In this document: one piece after another, positions 54,578 through 62,818 of the stretch
Layout: every line of letters begins with the position of its first letter
How positions within the stretch are numbered: the stretch's first letter is position 1
NCBI GenBank assembly: GCA_021850095.1
Contig: JAJZRX010000002.1
Location: forward strand, 62,001 to 126,000
Reading direction: 5' to 3'
Length of the DNA: 64,000 bases
DNA from: Deltaproteobacteria bacterium
GTDB taxonomy: Bacteria > Desulfobacterota > Desulfuromonadia > Geobacterales > Pseudopelobacteraceae
Position numbers and translations under genes: made by a program
The notes under the pieces: generated by a model
The model's database searches: none
Told to the model about the DNA's origin: nothing
Seen by the model: the letters and a program-made list of their open reading frames with translations, nothing else

Positions 54578-55603
54578 ATGGATAAGAAAGAACGGAACAT
54601 CTGGGGACCGAAGATGGTGCAGCTGGTGACGGCGGTCAGACTTCTTGCCCGCCCGAACGGAGCCACAGCCCAGGAGCTTGCCATTGAGCTGGAACTGTCA
54701 AAGCGCACGGTGTATCGGATACTGGAGACCCTTGAGGTTTTGATCGGGGGGCCGTTGGATAAGGTTCAGGGCGTTTTGCAGAAAGAGGTGCGTAATAAAT
54801 TCCCCCAAGGGTTTACGCTTAACCTGCCGCTGACCGAACTGTCCGGGCTGACCGTACCGGAACTGATGGCACTGTTTGCTCTACGCATGAATGCCGGATT
54901 ATTCAGGGGCAGCGTCATCAGTGCCGACATTGACTCGGCGTTCGAAAAGATCAGCAACGCCTTGTCACCAGAGGCAAAGTCCGTGCTGGAGCGCTACTCC
55001 ACCCTGTTCATCTCCGTTCCGAAAACTCCGAAGGACTACTCCGGACACGACGAAACGATTGAAGAGCTTTCCATGGCAATACTGGGGCGGAAAACCTGCC
55101 GCATTACCTACACCACCTTTGCTGAAGAGGAGATTAGAGAGAAAACCTATGACATCAACCCGCTGCATTTCTTTGAACGTGATGGAGGGCTGTATGTGTT
55201 CGTGGTGGTGCCGTACTTCGGCGACATCAGACTTCTGGCGGTTGAGAGGATCAAATCCATCGAAATGAGTGAAAAGGAGTTCTCCTGGCCGACAAACTTT
55301 GCCCCGGAAGCCCTCCTGCACAAGGCATTCGGTCTGTACTGGGATGATCCCTTAACCGTAAAAATAAAATTCCCGGCCTCCCAGGCCCGCTATATCAGAG
55401 AGAGAAAATGGGCTGAACAGCAGAGTATTGATGAATTGCCGGATGGCAGTATCGTTTTGACGATGGAAACATCGGGCGGCTATGAGATCAAACGGTGGGT
55501 ACTGTCATTCGGCTCTGATGCGGAACTGCTGGAGCCCCCCAGATTACGGGCCGAAATAACAAGGGAAATCGAGGCTTTCTCAAAAATATATTTCGAGCAC
55601 TGA
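54578..55603 (+). CDS. WYL-domain transcriptional regulator
   Basis: A 341-aa protein. N-terminal winged HTH (ATAQELAIELELSKRTVYRIL), a middle helical segment, a WYL domain (CRITYTTF to INPLHFFERDGGLYVFV and RLLAVERIKSIEM) and a WCX C-terminal domain (VKIKFPASQARYIRERKWAEQQ). WYL regulators sense nucleotides or nucleic acid and often control phage-defence operons (BrxR, CapW). Start at ATG 54578, GAGGT seven bases before. Divergent from the island; likely autoregulated through site A. Confidence 0.9.
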   Translation: MDKKERNIWGPKMVQLVTAVRLLARPNGATAQELAIELELSKRTVYRILETLEVLIGGPLDKVQGVLQKEVRNKFPQGFTLNLPLTELSGLTVPELMALFALRMNAGLFRGSVISADIDSAFEKISNALSPEAKSVLERYSTLFISVPKTPKDYSGHDETIEELSMAILGRKTCRITYTTFAEEEIREKTYDINPLHFFERDGGLYVFVVVPYFGDIRLLAVERIKSIEMSEKEFSWPTNFAPEALLHKAFGLYWDDPLTVKIKFPASQARYIRERKWAEQQSIDELPDGSIVLTMETSGGYEIKRWVLSFGSDAELLEPPRLRAEITREIEAFSKIYFEH

Positions 55604-55623
55604 AAGCACTGATCAACCGAACG

Positions 55624-58152
55624 TCAGGTCCCTCTCGACTTTGCCCGCCGGGTCGGAGTGGCGCTCCAGGGATCGTCCGGCCAGGGATGTTTGGGATAGC
55701 GCCCCTTCAATTCTTTTTTAACCTGCTGATAGGCTCCGTCCCAGAAACCCTTCAGGTCGCGGGTGACCTGGATCGGCCGGCCGGCCGGCGAGAGCAGATG
55801 CAGCAGAACCGTGACCCGCCCATCCGCGATGGCGGGAGTGTCTTTCAGCCCGAACAGTTCCTGCAGTTTGACCGCCAGCACCGGCGCCTCCCCACTGTAA
55901 TCCAGCCTGATGCGCGATCCGCTCGGCACGGTCAGATGGGTGGGCGCCAGCCCATCCAGTTCGCGCTGCTGGCGATAATCCAGGCGCTGCCGCAGCAGAT
56001 TCGCCAGATCCAGTTGTGCCAACCTGCGGACACTCCGCACCCCGCCCAGATGCGGCGCCAGCCACTCCTCCAGATCATCCAGCAGCGCAGCGTCGGAGAA
56101 ATCCGGCCACTCTCGCTCCGGCAGGGCAGATCGGACCAGCGCCAGCCGCCCCTGCAGTTCACGCACGGCATCACCCATGGTCAACAGCCCCAATCCGGAA
56201 GCCCGCACCGCCGCGACCACGGCCGGAACCAGTTCCTGGTCCGAGGGAACAAAGGTTTCCACACTGAGCTGCAGCGCCCCCAGCTTTTCCATTCTACGGG
56301 CCAGCGCCCGTCCATCCCGCTCGCTCCAGCTGACGGACGTTTCCTTGAAAATATGCCCGCCCCGCTCCTCCCGGATGATCTCCTCGGAAACTTCGGCCGC
56401 CAGATGGATCAGTGCCTCGGCCTGGCTGCCGCCATCCAGCACGACGGCGACCAGATACTCGGCTCCCCGCACCGCGCAACGCGAAGAAAGGGCGGCTCCA
56501 CGGCCGTTGGCCAGCAGATACCCTTCGGCGTTGGCACTGCGCCGCCGGGCAACCCGATCCGGATAGGCCGCCAGCAGCAGCCGGGAAATCAGGTCGTCAT
56601 CAAGCGCCGCCGGCTGACCAACCGCCGAACAGCCCGCAAGCCGGGCCAGCTGGCCGACCACCCGATCGACATTTTTCAGTGCGGCCTGGTCCAGCCGGTC
56701 ATCCCCCCTGCCCCGCTTTCTCCAGTCCCAGAGCGCTTCCAGGCGGTCGGAAACATCCGAATAACTGGCCAGGGCGGTATGCTGCGACCCTGATGACCTG
56801 AAAAAATCACGCTCGGAAAGCAGCGCCGCCAGATCGCAGCCCAACGCAAGGCAACCCAGTTCACGGGCGCGCAGCAGCAGGCGTCCCAGGCGTGGGTGCA
56901 GCGGCAGCCGCATCATCTCCTGCCCCCGGGGCGTAATCCGTCCGGCGCTGTTGAGAGCGTCCAGCTCAACCAGCAGGGCGCGGGCCGCCGCCAGGGCGGC
57001 CACCGGGGGCGCATCCAGCCATTGCAGGGTCAGCGGATCCATGGTTCCCCAGGCGGCCAGTTCCAGCAGCAGCGGCGACAGATCGGTTTCGCGTATCTCG
57101 GGCGGCGTATGGGGGATCATGGCAGCCAGAGTATGACGGCTGTAGAGCCGGTAGCAGACACCGGGAGCCACCCTTCCGGCCCGCCCCTGACGCTGTTCGG
57201 CCGAGGCCCGGGATTCGCGCAGCGTCACCAGCCGGTTCATGCCGGTTGACGGATCAAACTGCAGCCGGCGGGACACCCCGCAGTCAATCACGACCCTGAC
57301 CCCTTCAATCGTCAGACTGGTCTCGGCAATGCTGGTGGCCAAAACGATTTTACGTTGAGGCCCGGGCTGGATCGCCTTCTGCTGCTGATCGAACGGCAGA
57401 TCGCCGTACAGCTGGCAGACGGCAACTCCCCGGGCAGCGATGCCGGACTCGGCCAAGCGGGCAGCGCAGGCGCGGATCTCGCCGGAACCGGGCAGAAAGG
57501 CCAGTATATCGCCTTCGCTTTCGTTCAGGGCCCGCAACACGGCCATCGCCATGCGCTGCGGCAATCTGACAGCGGCCTGCTCATCCAGAAAAATCTCCTC
57601 CACCGGATAGGAGCGCCCTGCGGAGCTGATCACTGGCGCATGGTCCAGCAGGGCCGCCAGCGGCTCGATTTCAAGCGTGGCCGACATGACCAGAATGTTG
57701 AGATCGTTTCTGACCTGCCGCTGAAGGTCCAGGCAGAGCGCCAAGCCAAGATCGGCATGGATGCTGCGCTCATGGAACTCGTCAAAGACCACCAGCACCA
57801 CCCCTTCCAGCAGCGGATCGTTCTGAATCCGCCGGGTCAGGATCCCCTCGGTCACGACCTCGATGCGGGTGGCGGCTGACGTGCGACTGTCGAAGCGGAT
57901 CGAATAACCGACCGTTTGTCCGACCTCTTCACCCAGAGAGCGCGCCATCCAACGGGCAGCCGACACGGCCGCAATCCGGCGCGGCTCAAGCATGATGATC
58001 CGTCCGGCATCCGGGGGGATCAGCTCCAGCAGCTCCAGGGGCACCCGGGTGGTTTTGCCGGCGCCGGGCGGCGCGTGCAGAAGGACGTTGGCATGGCTGC
58101 GGAGTGCGGAAAGGAGCTGTGACAGGATGTCGTCAATCGGCAGCGGAATCAT
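55624..58152 (-). CDS. hrpB: ATP-dependent helicase HrpB
   Basis: An 842-aa DExH RNA helicase read from ATG 58152 (MIPLPIDDILSQLL). Seen: Walker A APPGAGKTTRVP, DEFHER for DExH, SATLE, QGRAGRVAPGVCYRLYS, and the HrpB C-terminal domain (HPLLSPAGRPIQVTRDLKGFW region). Longer in-frame sequence upstream passes through a palindromic repeat and is not coding. Substrate in cells not known. Convergent with the WYL gene, 20 bases apart. Confidence 0.93.
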   Translation of the reverse strand: MIPLPIDDILSQLLSALRSHANVLLHAPPGAGKTTRVPLELLELIPPDAGRIIMLEPRRIAAVSAARWMARSLGEEVGQTVGYSIRFDSRTSAATRIEVVTEGILTRRIQNDPLLEGVVLVVFDEFHERSIHADLGLALCLDLQRQVRNDLNILVMSATLEIEPLAALLDHAPVISSAGRSYPVEEIFLDEQAAVRLPQRMAMAVLRALNESEGDILAFLPGSGEIRACAARLAESGIAARGVAVCQLYGDLPFDQQQKAIQPGPQRKIVLATSIAETSLTIEGVRVVIDCGVSRRLQFDPSTGMNRLVTLRESRASAEQRQGRAGRVAPGVCYRLYSRHTLAAMIPHTPPEIRETDLSPLLLELAAWGTMDPLTLQWLDAPPVAALAAARALLVELDALNSAGRITPRGQEMMRLPLHPRLGRLLLRARELGCLALGCDLAALLSERDFFRSSGSQHTALASYSDVSDRLEALWDWRKRGRGDDRLDQAALKNVDRVVGQLARLAGCSAVGQPAALDDDLISRLLLAAYPDRVARRRSANAEGYLLANGRGAALSSRCAVRGAEYLVAVVLDGGSQAEALIHLAAEVSEEIIREERGGHIFKETSVSWSERDGRALARRMEKLGALQLSVETFVPSDQELVPAVVAAVRASGLGLLTMGDAVRELQGRLALVRSALPEREWPDFSDAALLDDLEEWLAPHLGGVRSVRRLAQLDLANLLRQRLDYRQQRELDGLAPTHLTVPSGSRIRLDYSGEAPVLAVKLQELFGLKDTPAIADGRVTVLLHLLSPAGRPIQVTRDLKGFWDGAYQQVKKELKGRYPKHPWPDDPWSATPTRRAKSRGT

Positions 58153-58235
58153 CGGATAGTCATAAACCCTTGCAGTGGAGATGTGTGAATAGTTACGGCT
58201 GAAATGCCTGAAAACACATAAACCTTGAAAAAACA

Positions 58236-58392
58236 TTTGAAACACAGAGCAACCGAGCAACGGAGTAAAATAAATCTTCTCGGAAGTCCTTTTTTGAGAC
58301 TCGCTTTTTTGTGAATGCTGTTTCTGATGTAAGGTCTTGATTTCTCTGTTGCTCAATTGCTCTGTGTTATTCAAACTGCCGTTTGCAGGATA
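58236..58392. repeat. Palindromic intergenic repeat, family 1, copy e
   Basis: Left arm AACACAGAGCAACCGAGCAA, right arm TTGCTCAATTGCTCTGTGTT, ending CAAACTGCCGTTTG. Nearly the same as copy d. It takes up a third of the 463-base gap 58153-58615; the rest (58393-58615) is presumed promoter of the metal locus and holds no gene. Confidence 0.85.
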
Positions 58393-58615
58393 AGCCGACT
58401 TGAACCCTTTAGACAACCTTATTTATCCCCGACAGCGTCTCTGCCTTGCAGAAGAATATTCAACGCAGCTGAAGAATATTCCACAACGCCATCCTCTTCC
58501 ACTACCTACAGACGAGACCATCCACAATAGTTACAGCCCGTTACGGTGTTTTTCCAGCATGGCACGTTCCTTGATAGAAGCCAGCCATACAAACACACCG
58601 TGGAGGAAACCACAC

Positions 58616-59041
58616 ATGAAAAACAAATCCTTGAATATCGGCATTATCGTTTCCGTTGTTACCCTTCTGTCCGTGATGGCTTTTTTCGTCAGAACCGGCG
58701 CAACCGCCGACTCGGTGGCGGTTCTGAAGACCAGCGGCATGACCTGCGGCAGCTGTTCCAGCAAGATCAGCGCGGCCCTGGAGGCCTTGAAGGGGGTTGC
58801 GGTGACCGAGGTGGACGTGAACGGCGGCTGGGTGGTCGTCGGTTATGACACCAAGGATGTCAAGCCGGAGGCACTGGCCGAGAAGGTCAGCGGCGCCGGC
58901 TATGGTAGCAGCGTGCATATGGTGCTGACGCCGGAGCAGTTCAAAGAAATCACCGGCCGCCAGATCGGCGCCAAAGTGGCACAGAAATCGGGATGCTGCG
59001 GCAACAAGGGCGGCGGCTGCGGATCCAGAACTAACAGCTGA
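58616..59041 (+). CDS. Membrane-anchored HMA-domain protein
   Basis: A 141-aa protein with an N-terminal transmembrane or signal helix (IGIIVSVVTLLSVMAFFV), then an HMA domain with metal motif GMTCGSCSSKI (CX2C), and C-terminal Cys-rich GCCGNKGGGCG. Similar to MerP/CopZ heavy-metal carriers but exported. Start with GGAGG nine bases upstream. First gene of a metal-related operon; Cu, Hg or Fe binding possible. Confidence 0.88.
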   Translation: MKNKSLNIGIIVSVVTLLSVMAFFVRTGATADSVAVLKTSGMTCGSCSSKISAALEALKGVAVTEVDVNGGWVVVGYDTKDVKPEALAEKVSGAGYGSSVHMVLTPEQFKEITGRQIGAKVAQKSGCCGNKGGGCGSRTNS

Positions 59042-59071
59042 TACAGCGAACAATAACCAAAGGAGATCAAC

Positions 59072-59536
59072 ATGGCATCAGGTCGCACAAAACAGATCGT
59101 AGTGGCAGGTATTGTTATGGCAGCGCTGCTGGTTGGCGCAGTCGCCGGGTTTGCCTTCTCGCTGGGCAAGTATGAAAAGGTCAAAGCGAACGGCGGAGTC
59201 GTATCGCTGCCGGTTTCCAAGCTGTCCGATGGCAAGGCCCGCTTCTATAAATTCCAGGACGGCGGCAAGGAGATCGCCTTCTTCGCCATCAAAGCCGCCG
59301 ACGGCAGCGTCAAAACCGCTTTTGACGCCTGCGATGCCTGTTATCGCGACAAGAAGGGCTACGAACAGCAGGGCGATAAGATGAACTGCAAAAACTGCAA
59401 CCAGAAATTCGCGGTCAACCGTCTGGGCCCCAACGCCACCGGCGGCTGCAACCCCGGCTACCTGCCGCACCAGTTGAGCGGCAGCACGGTCACTATCTCA
59501 ATTAATGACCTCAAGGGCGGAGCGAGATACTTCTGA
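59072..59536 (+). CDS. DUF2318 Fe-S/metal-binding protein
   Basis: A 154-aa protein with one N-terminal transmembrane helix (VVAGIVMAALLVGAVAGFAF) and a DUF2318 domain: DACDACYRDKKGYEQQGD and NCKNCNQKFAVNRLG give two CX2C pairs, then GGCNPGYLP. In other bacteria DUF2318 proteins are encoded with Ftr1/P19 iron uptake and FtsX permeases. AAGGAG ribosome site. Its stop shares a base with the permease start. Confidence 0.88.
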   Translation: MASGRTKQIVVAGIVMAALLVGAVAGFAFSLGKYEKVKANGGVVSLPVSKLSDGKARFYKFQDGGKEIAFFAIKAADGSVKTAFDACDACYRDKKGYEQQGDKMNCKNCNQKFAVNRLGPNATGGCNPGYLPHQLSGSTVTISINDLKGGARYF

Positions 59537-60696
59537 TGAAACTACACACGATCTCAATCAACAACCTGAAACGCCGCAAGGCCAAGATGGCTTTCCTGAC
59601 GATCGGCCTGATGGTGGGGATTGCAACCATCGTCACCCTGGTCACCCTGACCCGCTCCATGTCCAGCGACATCGAACGCAAGATGGACGAGTTCGGCGCC
59701 AACATCCTGATCACGCCCCAGAGCAACGGCCTGGCCATGAACTACGGCGGCATCAGCCTGGGGGGGGTGACCTTCGATCAGCGCGAGATTCTGGAAGAGG
59801 ATCTGGCCAGGATCAAGACCATCACCAACCACAAGAACATCTCGGCCGTTGCGCCAAAGGTGCTGGGCGGCATAAAGATCGGCAGCCACGATGTGCTGCT
59901 GGTGGGGGTCAACTTTGAAAGCGAGTTGAAGATGAAGCAGTGGTGGCAGATCTTCGGCCATGAGCCCAAAGCGGAAAATGACCTGTTACTCGGCTCGGAT
60001 GCCTCCAGAGTGCTGAACGTTTCTTCCGGCGACAGCCTGACCATCAAGGGCGAAACCTTCACCGTGGCCGGCGTACTGGATCAGACCGGCTCCCAGGATG
60101 ATGCGCTGGTTTTCGCCTCCCTGCCCAAGGCCCAGAAACTGCTCGGCAAAGAGGGTAAGATCACCTTGGCCGAGGTGGCGGCGCTCTGCTCCGGCTGCCC
60201 GATCGGCGACATGGTGACCCAGATCGCCGAAAAGCTGCCGGATGCCAAGGTGTCGGCCATCCAGCAGGTCGTGGAGGGGCGCCTTAAAGCCCTGGATCAG
60301 TTCAAGCGTTTCTCCTACGCCATGGCCGGGGTGGTGGTTTTCATCGGCTCGCTGATCGTCTTTGTCACCATGATGGGCAGCGTCAACGAGCGCACAACTG
60401 AAATCGGGGTCTTTCGGGCCATCGGCTTCCGCAAGAGCCACATCATGCGGATCATCCTGCTGGAAGCGGCCCTGGTCAGCCTGCTGGCCGGCTTCCTGGG
60501 CTATGCCGTCGGCATGGGGGGCGCCAAACTGGCCCTGCCCTTCATGGCCGAAAGCAAAAATGCCGTTCTGGCCTGGGACACAAGCATCGCCTTCGGTTCC
60601 ATCGCTCTGGCCCTGACGCTGGGACTGCTGGCCAGTCTCTACCCGGCCCTGCACGCCAGCAAGATGGACCCGACCGAGGCCTTGCGGGCACTGTAG
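59536..60696 (+). CDS. FtsX-type ABC permease of the DUF2318 locus
   Basis: A 386-aa protein: N-terminal helix, periplasmic domain, three C-terminal helices (VVVFIGSLIVFVTMMGSVNERTTEIGVFRAIGF, the FtsX motif). An internal CSGCP motif around 217-221 may bind metal or a thiol partner. Ends in a repeat that supplies its TAG stop. With the ATPase it probably transports or energises a periplasmic step in metal handling. Confidence 0.9.
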   Translation: MKLHTISINNLKRRKAKMAFLTIGLMVGIATIVTLVTLTRSMSSDIERKMDEFGANILITPQSNGLAMNYGGISLGGVTFDQREILEEDLARIKTITNHKNISAVAPKVLGGIKIGSHDVLLVGVNFESELKMKQWWQIFGHEPKAENDLLLGSDASRVLNVSSGDSLTIKGETFTVAGVLDQTGSQDDALVFASLPKAQKLLGKEGKITLAEVAALCSGCPIGDMVTQIAEKLPDAKVSAIQQVVEGRLKALDQFKRFSYAMAGVVVFIGSLIVFVTMMGSVNERTTEIGVFRAIGFRKSHIMRIILLEAALVSLLAGFLGYAVGMGGAKLALPFMAESKNAVLAWDTSIAFGSIALALTLGLLASLYPALHASKMDPTEALRAL

Positions 60697-60777
60697 GGGC
60701 AACCCCGTGTGGTTGCCCGCTTTGCCGGTACCATGACGTTAATCGGGCGGCCACACGGGGCCGCCCCTACAAAAGGG
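60692..60777. repeat. Palindromic repeat, family 2, copy c
   Basis: GTAGGGGCAACCCCGTGTGG on the left and GGGGCCGCCCCTAC on the right; each half is itself a small hairpin. Lies between the permease and ATPase genes; the permease's TAG stop is in GTAGGGGC. Confidence 0.85.
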
Positions 60778-60782
60778 AAATT

Positions 60783-61448
60783 ATGGCACTGATAAAAATA
60801 ACCAACCTGAAAAAACAGTACACCAGCGGCGACGATACCGTCGAAGCGCTGCGCGGCGTGGACATCTCCATTGAAAAGGGCGAATTCATCACGATCATGG
60901 GCCAGTCCGGCTCCGGCAAAAGCACCCTTTTGTCCGTGCTGGGGGGGATGAACCATCCCAGCGCCGGCGAGGTTGAAATGGCCGGGGTCAAGCTGTACCA
61001 CTTGCCCGGCGAAAAACTGGCCGATTTCCGAGCCCAGAATCTGGGGTTTGTCTTCCAGTCCTTCCACCTGATCTCCTACCTGACCGCCATCGAGAACGTC
61101 ATGCTGCCGCTGGCGATCGTCAAGACCAGCACGGCGGCCAAAAAGAGCGCCGCCCGGCAGGCCCTGGAACAGGTCGGGCTGGGTGCCAAGCTCGACCGCC
61201 TGCCCAATCAGCTTTCCGGCGGCGAACAGGAGCGGGTCGCCATCGCCCGGGCAATCGTCAACAATCCCCATATCCTGCTGGCGGACGAGCCGACCGGCAA
61301 CCTGGATTCCAAAACCAGCGACGAAGTCATGGCCCTCTTCCGCACACTGAACGATGCCGGCCAGACGGTGGTGATGGTGACCCATAACCCGGACAACGGC
61401 CGTTATGCCGACCGGACGATCACCCTCAAGGACGGCATGGTGGTGTAA
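60783..61448 (+). CDS. ABC ATPase of the DUF2318 locus (LolD/MacB class)
   Basis: A 221-aa ATPase: Walker A GQSGSGKST, Q-loop FVFQSFHLISYLTAIENV, signature LSGGEQERVAIARAI, Walker B LLADEPTGNLD, H-loop MVTHNPDN. Partner of the permease upstream, from which it is split by a palindromic repeat. Confidence 0.93.
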   Translation: MALIKITNLKKQYTSGDDTVEALRGVDISIEKGEFITIMGQSGSGKSTLLSVLGGMNHPSAGEVEMAGVKLYHLPGEKLADFRAQNLGFVFQSFHLISYLTAIENVMLPLAIVKTSTAAKKSAARQALEQVGLGAKLDRLPNQLSGGEQERVAIARAIVNNPHILLADEPTGNLDSKTSDEVMALFRTLNDAGQTVVMVTHNPDNGRYADRTITLKDGMVV

Positions 61449-61458
61449 CACGGCGAAA

Positions 61459-61539
61459 CGTAGGGGCAACCCGCCGGGTCGCCCGCTTTTGACGTTGGCG
61501 ACATTCCCGGCCGGGCGAGTCAACGACTCGCCCCTACAT
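61459..61539. repeat. Palindromic repeat, family 2, copy d
   Basis: CGTAGGGGCAACCCGCCGGG on the left and CGAGTCAACGACTCGCCCCTACA on the right, with inner hairpins. It lies between the ATPase and histidine kinase genes. Confidence 0.8.
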
Positions 61540-61591
61540 GAACCCCCTGCTTTCAGTTCCAATTTTCGGGGGGATGCGCTATAAAAGGCCC

Positions 61592-62686
61592 ATGAACAAA
61601 ACCGCCCCGCGCATAGGCCTGCTGGCCCTCTCCATCCTCGGCATCAGCCTGCTGCACTACCTCACCCCGCTGCACCTCCATTATCTGCATGACATCTTTC
61701 AGCGTTTCTACTACCTGCCGATCATCCTGGCCAGCCTCTGGTTCGGCTTTCGCGGCGGCATGGCCTGTTCTCTGGCGGTCAGCATCGTCTACGCCCCCCA
61801 TATCCTGCTCCAGTGGGGCGGCGGGCTGACCCTGGAGATGGAGAAATATCTGGAGATCGTCATGTACAACGTGGTCGGCGGAGTCACCGGCCTGCTGGCC
61901 CAGCGGGAACGGGAGCGCAGCCTCGAGCTGCAGCGCACCGCCCAGGGGCTGGAAGAATCCTATAAAAAGCTGCAGAGCCAATCGGAGCGGATCATCGCCG
62001 TTGAGGAGCAGCTGCGCCGGGCGGAACGGCTTTCCACCCTGGGTGAGATGGCGGCGGTGCTGGCCCACGAGATCCGCAATCCACTCGGATCAATCCGCGG
62101 CACGGCCGAGATTCTGCGCGACGATTACCGCCCCGGAGACCCCAAGCACGAGTTCATCGAGATTCAGATCAAGGAAACCGAGCGGCTCAATCATGTGGTT
62201 GAGGATTTCCTTCGCATGGCACGGCCGCAAGCAGGCCAGATGCAACGCTGCTCGCTGCGGGAGGAGCTGGAAACGATCGTCGTACTGACCGCCAACGATG
62301 CCCACCAGCGCGGCATCAAGCTGACCTTCGAGCCGCTGGAGAACGATCTGGCCGTCACCGGCGATGGAGAAAAGCTGCGCCAGGCCTTCCTCAACATCGT
62401 CATCAACGCGCTGCAGGCCACGCCGGACGGCGGGAGCGTCACCATTTCGACCGACAGCAAGGATGGATTCTGTGAGGTTCGTTTCAGAGATACCGGGGCC
62501 GGCATAACACCAGACGCGTTGGAAAAAATCTTCGAGCCGTTCTTCACTACCAAAGCCGACGGCACCGGCCTTGGATTGGCCATCACCAGAAAAATCATCG
62601 AGGCCCACGGAGGAACCTTGACCGTGGAGAGTGAGATCGGCACAGGGACGACCGTAACCGTCAGGTTGCCGGAAACCAAGACATAG
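61592..62686 (+). CDS. Sensor histidine kinase (NtrB-like)
   Basis: A 364-aa protein. Four to five N-terminal transmembrane helices (LLALSILGISLLHYL; YYLPIILASLWFGFRGG), coiled linker, then HisKA with phospho-His in MAAVLAHEIRNPLGSIRG and an HATPase with N (NIVINALQATP), G1 (RFRDTGAGI) and G2 (TTKADGTGLGLAI) boxes. Start at ATG 61592, AAGG upstream. No response regulator is adjacent; the PilR-like protein at 41012 is a possible partner only by class. Confidence 0.9.
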   Translation: MNKTAPRIGLLALSILGISLLHYLTPLHLHYLHDIFQRFYYLPIILASLWFGFRGGMACSLAVSIVYAPHILLQWGGGLTLEMEKYLEIVMYNVVGGVTGLLAQRERERSLELQRTAQGLEESYKKLQSQSERIIAVEEQLRRAERLSTLGEMAAVLAHEIRNPLGSIRGTAEILRDDYRPGDPKHEFIEIQIKETERLNHVVEDFLRMARPQAGQMQRCSLREELETIVVLTANDAHQRGIKLTFEPLENDLAVTGDGEKLRQAFLNIVINALQATPDGGSVTISTDSKDGFCEVRFRDTGAGITPDALEKIFEPFFTTKADGTGLGLAITRKIIEAHGGTLTVESEIGTGTTVTVRLPETKT

Positions 62687-62746
62687 TGCAGATGCTGCCC
62701 ATGGTCATATGTGGGAAGTAGCGTATAAATGTTCCATTTGGGGGGA

Positions 62747-62782
62747 TGAGCGGTTCACGCGTGTGCGCGCGTGAACCGCTCA
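62747..62782. repeat. Perfect 15-bp inverted repeat
   Basis: TGAGCGGTTCACGCG, loop TGTGCG, CGCGTGAACCGCTCA. No T-run, so it may be a REP-like element or a stem-only terminator for the kinase gene. Confidence 0.7.
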
Positions 62783-62818
62783 AGTTGAGCAAAGAAATGT
62801 TCTGATAAGGAGAATTGT

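Noticed and set aside
58153-58416. N-terminal extension of HrpB by 88 codons
   Set aside because: It runs through the family-1 palindromic repeat, and the family begins near MIPLPIDDI.
58560-58575. TGGCACGTTCCTTGAT as a sigma-54 promoter for the HMA gene
   Set aside because: The -24 box is perfect but the invariant GC of the -12 box is GA; not strong enough to list.
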